A stretch of DNA of 64,000 nucleotides from Homalodisca vitripennis (lineage: Eukaryota > Arthropoda > Insecta > Hemiptera > Cicadellidae). A program made the translations under genes and the position numbers. Each line of letters opens with the position of its first letter. Positions within the stretch are counted from its first letter, which is position 1. The notes beneath the pieces are model-generated. The model saw only the letters and a program-made list of their open reading frames with translations, was not told where the DNA came from and did not search any database. The stretch spans positions 1 through 64,000 of the forward strand of contig NW_025776834.1 of NCBI RefSeq assembly GCF_021130785.1, given 5' to 3'. Positions 29,303 through 44,300 of the stretch are shown here, one piece after another.

Positions 29303-30324
29303 TTATATAGAAAAAATCTTTGACTTTCTCAATTCATATTCATAAAACTTTCCGGTTATTTCTTCATTATTTAAATCTTTTATACTATAAGTTACAGGAT
29401 CTGTGTTATTAATTTGATAAATCACAAAGATTTCTCTTGACCAATTGTTCTTATATTTGTTCGAAAATGTTTGTTTTTTACTAACAATTCTTACATGATC
29501 ATTGACTTTAAATTTAGTTTTTGTGTGAATTTCAGGTGGAACATACTTGAAAACGGTCTCTAATAACTCCTTTTCTGCATCCTTATCTACGTCTTTCGGT
29601 TTCATTTTGATTGTGCTGTGAACTGTATCGTTATAATTGTTTACGATTTTTTGAAGAATATCGATCCATTTAAAGTTTTTATTAATCTCAAAAATTACTT
29701 TCATTCTCTCATTTTGAGTTCTGTTATATCTCTCTACAATACTTGATTTCTCTTCGTTTTCAGTATGATAAATCTTAATGTTGTATTTCCTCAAAACATC
29801 GTTAAATTCTTTATTTTTAAACTCTAAACCCTTATCTGTATGAAGTAGGTTAGGAGGTTTGTGATTGATCCTTATGGCATCTTTTACTATATCTTCGAAA
29901 GCTTTTGAAATATCCTTGCCGTTTTTTCTTTTGATAGCTCTTGACCAAGCATATTTTGAGAAAGTATCAATAACATTTAACATATACTTAAATCCATCAT
30001 TTTGATCTGAATAGTTAGACATTATAAACTAAATCTGCTGCCCATAAATCGTCAATTCCTAATGTTATAATTTTTCTCTTTTTAAACTTTTTTCGTACTG
30101 GTGCATGAATTTCTCGAGCTTCAATCTCTATCTCATCTTTAGTCTTCAATTCTTGCTTAACAGGTTTTGGATTTGGATTCTTTATAAACTTACTCTTGTT
30201 TGTCTTACATTTTGAAACATTTTGCAGCAATTCTATACAATCCATTTTGAGTTTGAACGATTTTTGAATCTATATTTTTCGTTTTCTTTTTACACTTGTG
30301 ACAGTGAATTAAATCATCTTCCAT
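29303..30324 (-). pseudogene. Polinton integrase (rve, DDE) with N-terminal zinc ribbon, two frameshifts
   Basis: Starts MEDDLIHCHKCKKKTKNID at 30324. The zinc ribbon (CHKC...CSKC) is followed by KSKFIKNPNPKPVKQ and EIHAPVRKKFKKRKI. The catalytic core has D in GIDDLWAADL, D in LLHTDKGLEFKN and E in SSIVERYNRTQNERM; then a chromodomain-like/SH3-like beta tail VNDHVRIVSKKQTFSNKY...WSREIFVIYQI. About 340 aa. The breaks are one inside the ribbon (before 30245) and one at 30020, so 29303-30022 is open through the whole core (239 aa). Catalyses insertion of the element into host DNA. Its ATG abuts the polymerase stop with no gap. Confidence 0.9.
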
Positions 30325-33300
30325 TTACATATCAAAGTTTCCAAGTTTATTTAATTCGTCTAATATATCAGATTTTGCTTCATTTTTATAGCCATACGGT
30401 ACTGTATCGATCTTATTTTCTAGAACGATTCTCTTATCATCTTTAGCGTTCAGTGCCAGCTTGTTTATGGTAACAGTGTACAACTCATGTTTATAACTTT
30501 TTATTACAGTCATCTCCCTAAATTCTTCTTTATCTTCGAACAAACATCTCTTCAAGTTTTCGATATTTATTGTTTTATTTACAACGCTTCTCTTAATTCC
30601 TTTACACCTAACTGGATTTTTGTCTAGATATTTGTACGAGTACATCTTTGATCTTAAACCACAGAATTCTTCTAAAACTTCGCTATTTAGTTCGTCTTTG
30701 AATTTTCCTATGACTTTCTTATTTTTAGTAGTGAAACATTCATGATCTTTTGGATAATCGCTCGTATCAAAGTCCTCTATATTTTCTTTAATAATTTTAA
30801 AAGGATCTCGTTTCAATTCTAGGAAATAACTGTCTGTATCCATGTAACACAGATTCAAATCTGGATCAAACTTCTTTAATTTGTTGTAATAAAACTCGTA
30901 CATTAGCAATTTTGAGAGGTCGAGAACTGAAAATCCTATGTAAATCGGTTTGTTAAATTTAACCTTTTGTTTGTACATGTGACTCGCTATACAGTTGTCG
31001 TCAAAGATGTTAAAGCATTTGAAATTTGTTTTCTTAGCTTGTTTCATTGAAAATTCTTCATTTCCTAGTCTAATATCGCATCTATTTCGCACATTTTTCC
31101 ATACTTTTTTCCAAAAACTGAGTTGTTCATCAGCTTATAAAAATCCTTCTCAAAGTCACTTGTAGCTTTGGTCCTCATATTAGTATTAAAATCAATGTAC
31201 TCTTTCATAAAAGGCTTCTGATCGAATGCAATAACTCTATTCACATGTTTCAAAATCATACCTTGTTCCAAATAGAATTTCAAATTTCTCGAATGAAACA
31301 ACGTATTCAGTTTTATCCAGTAGAGTTGTGCAAAGTTTGTTTTTAAAATGTTCTGGAGCAAGAGGTAAATCCTTGTGATGTTCGTGTAAATTTGTTGGAT
31401 ATCCAAGATCGACTTCGAGAATATAGCCATAATCTTCGTCGCCAGTGAGTTCTAAAATTGTTTCTTGCCACTCTTCTTTTGTATACGTTTTAGGATCCAT
31501 CCACTTGATTTCGTTATATGGTAAATTTTGCATAAGACCATACCCATAAAGGTTGTTTGCATCGACGTACAACAGATAGCTTTCTGGTTTTGTCTTATCG
31601 AAATCTTTCAAATATTTGTTTATTTGCTTTAACATATCGTTTAATACATTGAGAAATGCCTCCGCGAATACCTTTTTCAATCATTAAATACATGTTATAA
31701 TCGTTAATTAGCTGAAGCTCAATTTTCGTTAATTTTAAACATAGCATCCCAAGCAAGACTAGGAGCAGTCAGATAGTGTGCTGGATCAAGCTTATAGCAA
31801 TTCAAACAAATATTCCTAAAATTTTCAAAGATATCAGCGAGCAATAAAACATCTTGAATGTTGTACAAATCAGAATAATTTCCCAGATTTTTCTCTTTTA
31901 ATTTGTTCCAAACATTTAAGTAGTGTTGATAATCTTTCTCAGATATGCTCTCATCTGTCAAGAGTGAATAGAAATCTTGAATTTTCAGCTCTTCTTTGTA
32001 ATCAAGTTTTTTCAATACTATCGATAAATTCATAGGGAAATATTCCTTTTCCTGACAATATTTTAAAAATCTCTTCTTCGTCATTTGGCTGTCTTTCTAT
32101 AATTTCATTCAATATTCTTCCATCCTGTATAAAATGATTTGTATGTTTGAAGTCTTCTTTCTTTAAATTTTTCGCTAATTTTTCGATAGATGACGCCATG
32201 AATCTAAACGTGTCTACGAAAGAGAATTTTATGAACTTTCTAGGTTTGTCACCATCAAACTCATACCCGTATCCAGAATTTACAGAGTAATTTATATATC
32301 GTTCATCGGTGTTTGCAATCAAATCAACATTACCGTATTGTTTTGCCAATTCTTTTATGTACAAATGCGTATCGTAATTAGACATATTGTGACAGAAAAC
32401 GGGAATATTCTGAGGAAATTTCAAATTCAGATTACAAATTCTATGAGCTGCACCTCGAAATTTTCCAGTCAAATGACAGTGATCTCTGCATTTTTTTGAA
32501 TGCATCATAAGCAGAACTCCAATTATCTGGTAAAAACCCTAAAGTTTTTTCAGTGTCTTGATACGATATTTCTTCACAAATGTGGCAAAGATTTGAATTT
32601 TGATACGAAAATTTCTTCTTCGTCAGTCAATTTTCATGGGCTTCATGTTCTTTGAATTTATATTTTTTAGCTATGTATTTCGATAATTTATTGAGCTCTT
32701 CAAACAATTTTGTAGGAACGTTCGGCAAACTCTTCTTCATTTTTGGCTCGATAACATATCGGTTTGTACATGCGATTGGTCCACATTTCGACACTAAATA
32801 TAGAGTAAAAACCATAAGGAATATGCTTCTGAATCTTGGTTGTAGTCGATCTTTGTGGATTGTTCTTGCATGTCGGGAATTTTTTCTAATATGCTCTCAA
32901 AATCCATATAAATAACGTACGGATGGCTAAACTTCTTTTGATAATTAGTAAATTTAGTTGTTTGACCTGGAAATGGCATAATAGGTTTGCATACTTCATG
33001 TTGCTTGCAAATTTCTAAATGATCTGCTAAATCTCCAGATTTGTAGAAATGGCTTAAACATCTTCTACATAGCAATTTTTTATGTTTCGTGTTTAGATAA
33101 CTGAGAACTCACTAATCTATTTAAATCTGTTATCAACACATAATGAGATTTGTCTTCTTGTTTAACATACAATAAATCGATTTCTAACTCGGCATTATAA
33201 ACTTCGGAAAATTTGTAATGGAACAATGTTAATTTTTTCATCAAAACTGTAGACATTGATAGACATTTTTGGATATTTGTACTTGGAATTGTAACTTCGT

Positions 33301-34292
33301 TTCTCAAATAATTGTATATCTTTTAAGGACATTGGATACTCGAAACCTGAAAAATATCTCGTCATTTACAAATTTTTCATATTGTTTTGATCTTTCGCAG
33401 TCTCTTTCGGGTTTTTCAATAGCACATCGGATAGAATAAATAAAGCAATAATCATCTTTATTTTTGATATTTATACAAGCTTTTTTATCTTTGATTTTCT
33501 TTGGCAAATCGATATATGATCCTGCGTTCATCATTTCGTGTTTGTTAAGGCTCAAAACTAGTTGTTTGCAGCTTTTAAATGTCCATCCAGAACCCTTATT
33601 TGGATGATTTGTCTGTTCTCGATGTGTTAATTTATTAAATTGCTTAGTAATAAAGGTCGTTCACGTCAAATATTTCGTCTGATTTTATAGTAAAGTACAT
33701 TGGACACGTTTGTGTTTCACCGTTCACTAAAGTTCGTTCGTATTCGCATTCTAAAGATAAATAACCTTTCATATTTTTAAACGGTTTCTTGAAATTTTTC
33801 TATTAAACTTTTAATCTCTGGCCTCATAATTGATAGATATTTGTAAATTGACATGCACTTATCGTTTTAAATTCGTTAAAATGTATTGCTTGAAAAGACC
33901 GTGTATTGAGGATAAACTTCTACATCAATGATATTTTTAGGTTTTTCGTTAAGAGTTTTATCAATTTCTTCGATCATTTCAGACTTAGTTTTATCGTTTG
34001 TTTCTAAGGACAGTTTTTTTCAGCGATTGATTGAATTTTTTCATCATTAAATAGATTGAGATCTTTTTTATCTTCCTTAAAGCTTTTCTTTAATTCACGC
34101 AATTTTTCTATATTGTACATCTTTTCATGACCATCGATTTGATTCTCTTTAGCCCAAGTCCTCAAATAATTTAGTTCTTTTTCATAAATTTCTTTGTTCT
34201 TCAAATGATTTTTCGAATTGTAATGACGAGTATAGTGATGCTCAAAAATGTCTTTTTTTGCAGTATGGGCACTCTATCTTTTTCCGCTCCAT
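30325..34292 (-). pseudogene. polB: protein-primed family B DNA polymerase, about nine frameshifts
   Basis: About 1320 aa if frames are followed. In order: C2H2-like finger MERKKIECPYCKKDIFEHH (34292 on); charged coiled coil (34004-34204); a region ending CEYERTLVNGETQTCPMYF; ACINIKNKDDYCFIYSIRCA; finger CRRCLSHFYKSGDLADHLEI (33075); exonuclease I YMDFESILEKIP; HNH/endonuclease-VII-like insert with DHCHLTGKFRGAAH (32508 on); exonuclease [31 protein letters not shown]; polymerase motif A VDANNLYGYG (31560 region); motif B KLMNNSVFGK; motif C YMDTDSYF; then CKGIKR. These are the marks of Polinton-type protein-primed PolB, used to copy linear DNA with terminal protein. The catalytic motifs A, B and C are all preserved at residue level although the frame is broken. 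Confidence 0.93.
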
Positions 34293-34299
34293 ATTTAAA

Positions 34300-34493
34300 G
34301 AGCAAAAATTTGTAAACTAAAATTTTGAGAAGTGGTGATTTTTGACACAAATCAGCACAATTTCTGGTCAAATGTTTTCAGATTGTTCTATTTAAAGAGC
34401 AAAAATTTGTAAAATTAAATTTTGAGAAGTAGTGATTTTTGACACAAATCAGCACAATTTCTGGTCAAATGTTTTCAGATTGTTCTATTTGTT
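34300..34493. repeat. 97-bp tandem duplication between polymerase start and right terminus
   Basis: GAGCAAAAATTTGTAAA... to ...CAGATTGTTCTATTT occurs twice, starting at 34300 and 34397, with few differences. It lies in the divergent intergenic region upstream of polB (leftward) and of the terminal small gene (rightward), so it duplicates probable promoter sequence. A 17-bp palindrome-like block (CTTTTAACTAAATTTAGTTAAAAG, 34504-34527) follows. Confidence 0.88.
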
Positions 34494-34503
34494 ATAGAAA
34501 AAT

Positions 34504-34528
34504 CTTTTAACTAAATTTAGTTAAAAGA
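34504..34528. promoter_or_regulatory. perfect palindrome upstream of terminal gene
   Basis: TCTTTTAACTAAATTTAGTTAAAAGA is self-complementary around ATTTA/TAAAT (12-bp arms) and is set between AAAAA and TTTTTT runs, 15-30 bp before the ATG at 34544. It could be an operator-like or cruciform site. It is also close to the inner edge of the terminal inverted repeat. Function is inference. Confidence 0.5.
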
Positions 34529-34543
34529 TTTTTTCTATAATAA

Positions 34544-34759
34544 ATGGCAGCGCTGTTACAAGAGTTGAATAAGGTTGGTGAACTAAGATTCAAAGAATAT
34601 AAGAAATTAGTGGAATTGGAAGAAAAAAAGAGATATAGAATCTTGAATTTGGAGAAAATGAAAGATAAATTCGGGTTTACAATAATTGCCGAGTTGGAAG
34701 ATTGTAAAGTACACTTGCCGAACAGATTTTTGACTGTTTTGGATGAGAAAAAAATTTAA
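34544..34759 (+). CDS. ssDNA-binding-like small protein, right-terminus paralogue
   Basis: 71-aa ORF opening MAALLQELNKVGELRFKEYK. In the same frame beyond the TAA at 34757-34759 the coding pattern continues (NKNEKLHLIVTGKKTIKDKD ... NFVE) to TAA at 34850-34852, so the ancestral protein was about 102 aa and the first stop is probably a mutation. Core DKFGFTIIAELEDCKVHLP and NRFLTVLDEKK. Resembles the small Polinton proteins with a K/TxFG...ELxxxxVxLPxRF core that I believe to be OB-fold single-strand DNA binders. It lies within the inverted terminus, so the element has a second version (17751-18057). Confidence 0.65.
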   Translation: MAALLQELNKVGELRFKEYKKLVELEEKKRYRILNLEKMKDKFGFTIIAELEDCKVHLPNRFLTVLDEKKI

Positions 34760-34984
34760 GGATTAAACAAAAATGAAAAATTACACTTGATTGTTACTGG
34801 AAAAAAGACTATTAAAGATAAAGACTGTGTTACAATTAACTTTGTAGAATAAAGATTTTTTATTAAGATTTCTGGATTTTTTCATTAAAACAGCTTATAA
34901 ATGTAGAAGCAAACATTGAACAGTAAAACAGCTAAAGATTCGGTTATTTAACATTCGTGCTTTCCTGTTAGATTTCTTAGATTT

Positions 34985-35147
34985 GTTTATTGTTCAATGG
35001 ACAGTATTTTACATTGATTTTCTGACTGTCCCAAAAGTGCGCCAGAACCGCCATACTGTTTGATTTTACAGATTCGTTTATTGTCCTTTAAACAGTATTT
35101 TTCCCTTGATTTTCTGTCTGTCCCAAAAGTGCGCCAGAACCGCCATA
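34985..35147. repeat. duplicated terminal unit (90-bp period)
   Basis: GTTTATTGTTCAATGGACAG...CCAGAACCGCCATA at 34985-35055 recurs as GTTTATTGTCCTTTAAACAG...CCAGAACCGCCATA at 35075-35147, the second being the outermost. The left end of copy B and both ends of copy A have a single unit. Confidence 0.85.
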
Positions 35148-35159
35148 TTCATATCTACT

Positions 35160-35235
35160 TGTGTGTGTGTGTGTGTGTGTGTGTATAATTATTGCTAATC
35201 TAAATTTCTCGTGATTCACTTTAGCGACAATGTAA
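35160..35235. repeat. (GT)n tract plus dispersed repeat, right flank of copy B
   Basis: (TG)n is followed by TATAATTATTGCTAATCTAAATTTCTCGTGATTCACTTTAGCGACAATGT. The same GCTAATCTAAATTTCTCGTGATTCA(C/T)TTTAGCGACAATGT follows a (TA)n(TG)nTATAATTAT tract at 63905-64000. This shows both a repeat family and the likely pre-insertion site structure. Confidence 0.85.
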
Positions 35236-36000
35236 GTAGAAAGCCGGTTTTTTATCTTACAATTAGAACGGGGTCCACAATACCGAAAAACTAATCCTCA
35301 ACAAATTAATCACGGAAAAATGGAATATTTCTTTTAATATAACAATTGCACAATAAATAACAATCAGAATCACTTGCAGAAACAGTTCGGCCAAAGACTT
35401 TCAGAGATCATGTCGTAGAGCTTAAACCAATGCTTAATATTGTTGTATTTGTTAGGATAGTTAAGCTACATGTGTTAATATGTGTATGTTTAAATGTCTA
35501 ATGGGCGTATTGAGTTTGCTTACAAATCTAAACATAGCAACAAAGATTCTGCTATTTTCTCCTTGCCATCATGGATACCCATAAGACTAATGTAAAAATA
35601 TTCGACAACACACAGCCAAATTCCGTGGGGTGGCATATACCATGAGGTGGTTAGTAGACGAGTGAAGACGTATTGTGACCTGTATTCTGTAGTTTAGTTT
35701 TATTGATTAGTGTTTTGTATAGTTTTGTATTAAGTGCATGTCTTTAGTGTTAGTGAAGTTGACAACAACATGTAGGTTGTGATTCCTGACTTAGGCGTGC
35801 CACAACGCTTTAGTAAGATTTGTTTATTTTAACCTAGTTTGTAATTATGTATTAGGTTAGTTCTTTACCTGAAGAAGAGATCAGATTGCAGATCTCGAAA
35901 CGTAGTGTTACTGTTTTCTTGTTTCACTGAACGATGGCAAATGTCCGGAAAAATCCTGTTTCCTTCACAACCACCTCGAGATAGAAATCTATGGAATATA
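35236..36000 (+). mobile_element. probable Penelope-like element terminal region
   Basis: No ORF. Contains ACCTGAAGAAGAGATCAGATTGCAGATCTCGAAACG (35870-35905), a hairpin (GAGATC/GATCTC) set between CTGAAGA and CGAAAC, followed by a GTTTCACTGAACGATGGCAAATG-type tail. Penelope-like elements carry such CTGANGA...GAAAC hammerhead-related motifs in their terminal repeats (established for the class). Assignment here rests on that motif and on Penelope sequence elsewhere in the window. Confidence 0.4.
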
Positions 36001-41377
<5,377 letters not shown>

Positions 41378-44300
41378 GAAAACTTAAAACTCTGTACGTG
41401 TGAGTAAAACTAAATAGATACAGCAATAATTTATTTTTATAGTGTATATAGTAATTGTTGTGTTAACATTCATCTTAGTACATATAATTCGACAAATTTT
41501 TATTTTTTTATATTTAATCACGAATACCGAAAAAAACAGCCATCATCTCATTGTTGAACAGTAGTCATGTTGGAAGAAAATTATTTTTTAAGAAATACTG
41601 TTTAGAATATTTCTTGCCAATGCAACCAAATTTTGAATGTACTGCCCTATCTCCTTCTGGTGATGTATAATACCTTCATGAACATTTCCAATACACCACA
41701 GTGCATTTTAAATATATCGTATACATATTTTTTCAATAATAATACTTATATTCAATACTATAATGACCCGTTTTAGTATTTATCAAAGTGTCTACTCTTA
41801 AGAGCTGTGATATACTGTTCAAATGAGATGTTTATCATTCTTAAACCATTTATACTGTAGACGAATTGATTGATGCTTCACTTGCTACTTGAAATGAAAT
41901 ATTGAAATAAAACACATGTTTGTTTCCACAAAGTAATAATTAAGTTCTTTATGTGTTCAAACTATATATTTCATTTTTAGCATCAAAAGTTAAAAAAGAT
42001 ATTAATGTTTAAGATTTATTTAAAGTATAATAAATAGAAAACTGCAAAATTTGTATTTAGAGAATAATATCGTAAATAGTAAAGTTGTTAAAGAATAGAA
42101 TATAGCCTAATCAGCAAGGTGCAGTTGTCTTCAGATTATAATAAAATATGAAATTCTCCTTGTATGTTCAGTCAACAAAAATAGTTTAATCTTTACTTTA
42201 TGTAGTTTTTTAATACAAAAAAACAACTAGAAAATGTTTTGAAGTACTCATCGAGACAGTTTATTTATATTTAATTTATTTATACTTTTCAGGTCAAAAG
42301 ACAAGATGTAGATGCTCGTCTCAGGAAATGTTGACTGCTTTAAATTAAGGGGTGCGAATCTGAATTGAGTGATGGATCTAATGTTTTGGAGTAACAAGTT
42401 AAGAAAAACAATTAGTAAATGTGATATTAGCGGTCGGATTTGAAACGGAGTTTGCGTTATTAATCTATTGCTATCGCCCTCCTAAACAAAAAATATAAGA
42501 TTCCAAACAGTGGAAATAAAAAACAAAGCTATAGAATAGTAAAATTGAAACCGATTTTCTCGCGAGGAATAATATTTCATCGTTCTACATCTGTGCTAGG
42601 CGTCACGTGGTCCTGTGACCGTGAGTCAACCTCGTATTGGTTACTGCAGACGTCAGCCGTTGGGTTATCTTTGCATACGTAAATAACAATAATGCTGAAC
42701 ACAAATTTTCAAATAACTTTTACGTAAATAAGACTTTTGATAAATAAGAATAAAATTTCATATCGGCCTGATACCCAAGTGCCTCCTACCATCGTCGCGG
42801 GACGACACAAAAGGTGAACAATGAAAAATATCCCTCTAGGTAGTACCTATGACAAAAAGATCAAATTTTAGAGGATCTGATAGTGATCCTCAGACTATTG
42901 CTGCTACCTACGTAACGCAACGTGAGAAATAAACAAATATTGTAGTTCCTCTTTGAATATTCTAAATTCATTATTCGTCACGTTCATCCCCTAAAAGCTT
43001 CTATTGTTTTGTTCAGGAGGATGATTTCAATAGGTTACTAACACAGATTACGATACAGGCATGGATAAAGGTAAATTTGAAAACAAAGCAATTAATTAAT
43101 TAAAACGTTTTACAAACGAATAAATAGTATAAAAAAACAAACATTAGTTTAATAAGCAAAAATTACAAAACCATAACTTAAGTACTTACAAGTTACAAAC
43201 CACCTGGTAACTTCAGAATACATAATAATACTTTTTTTCGATTTAAAAACAACACGATTACACGATGACCTTATAATGTCATTCTAAAAAAATACGATAA
43301 AAAAAACCCCAATTAAAATTATTTAAAAAAATATTTTTATAATATTTTAACTGCTCAAGTAATCCACACATAAACAAGTAAATTACTTTCAAAAAACAAA
43401 TTGGCCGGTATTATATTTAACGTGCCTCTTAAGAGTAATGCACGCCATGGCTACCCTCAATGCTGTGAAGATGACAGCAGGGGACGGTGCTGTAATAAGC
43501 TGTTCTGACCACAGAAAACTCAGATAAGCTATCGGGCGCAGGTAACGCTGAAAATCGTAGATAACAAGAAGAATAGTGCACAAATATAAACACAAAATAA
43601 CATTTCCATTATTAAAAACAGTTATTTGTGCTATCCACCCATTAAAACCATATACAAATTTGTTTAGGAAGACGAGCAGAATAGATTTGAAACGTTGGGA
43701 TTTTTATTAGTAACACCAGCCGTTAACTTCACTGATACCAAATAATTCAATAAATTATATTTTGTATTTTAAAAATTATGGTTCGTTGCATTAAAAATAG
43801 TTAACGTTAGTTTATTAAGATAATAATTATAACTATATATCACAGTTTTAATGCCTTTAAACTCATACAGACAATTGTAGCATGTGTTTTTAAGTGATAA
43901 TATATAATGCACTATTTGTAAATTTCAGAAAAAAATCTCTGTACAAACATAAAGTAGAGAATGTTTGATTAAAATTGTGCGGCAAGAAATCAGATTAGCT
44001 TTACGAGCAAGAGCGCAGACTTAACTAATCTGGAATTGAAATGCAGACAAAGAGATCAAACTGGGCGGGAGTCAGATATAATTTATCTCAGTCCAGTTCA
44101 AAAACATTGTCTGGGCTGCTGCGAATAAAGAAACTCTGGCGTTGACATTGCGTCTCTCTGTGCTTCACCATCTTCCTAATAAGATAACATCTATATATTT
44201 ACATGCTACGTACTTCCATAACAATGTCAAAATTTACAGATTAAAGAAATTAATTCTATATTTGGGCAATGAATTGTGTTGGCTTTAAAGTGTGAACATA

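Larger units (their letters stand above)
28525..29305. repeat. local tandem duplication of the BRO tail plus zinc-module gene
   Basis: The BRO 3' end and its downstream (TTACACGATGAAAATGTT...ATATTTTGTTTGTAAATG, from about 28527) recur at about 28900-28955 although BRO has ended. Each occurrence is followed by a leftward zinc-module gene whose start region reads ...CTCCATTT(T)ATATAGAA. Units about 28525-28893 and 28894-29305. Copy A has a single unit. Confidence 0.8.
17524..35159. mobile_element. Polinton/Maverick-like endogenous viral element, copy B
   Basis: About 17.6 kb bounded by inverted termini AGTAGATATGAATATGGCGG... and its complement ...CCGCCATATTCATATCTACT. Contains the full Polinton core (PolB, rve integrase, adenain-like protease, A32-like ATPase, double-jelly-roll capsid protein, penton-like protein) plus a PLA2-domain protein, BRO, zinc-module proteins and terminal ssDNA-binding-like genes. 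It is longer than copy A mainly because of a 1.8-kb insertion (about 18864-20690), a zinc-gene duplication and a longer hexamer repeat. BRO and the orphan at 18615 are uninterrupted; PolB has about nine breaks. Left flank is (TA)n and right flank (TG)n. Confidence 0.95.
34540..35159. repeat. right terminal inverted repeat of copy B
   Basis: Inverted match to 17524-18060. Contains the terminal gene, TTTCTGGATTTTTTCATTAAAACAGC and terminal CAAAAGTGCGCCAGAACCGCCAT. The very end is duplicated (34985-35055 and 35075-35147). Confidence 0.88.

Noticed and set aside
30..35159. Copies A and B as a simple tandem segmental duplication
   Set aside because: Flanks differ, mariner and transposon fragment lie only between them, and several blocks (BRO coiled coil, ATPase end, polymerase insert, terminal bases) differ by replacement of whole stretches.
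43389..43595. Host exon on the minus strand
   Set aside because: A fair 3' splice site (TTTTCAG) precedes a GC-richer stretch, but frame and protein are unclear and no partner exon is visible. Mentioned only in the interval description.
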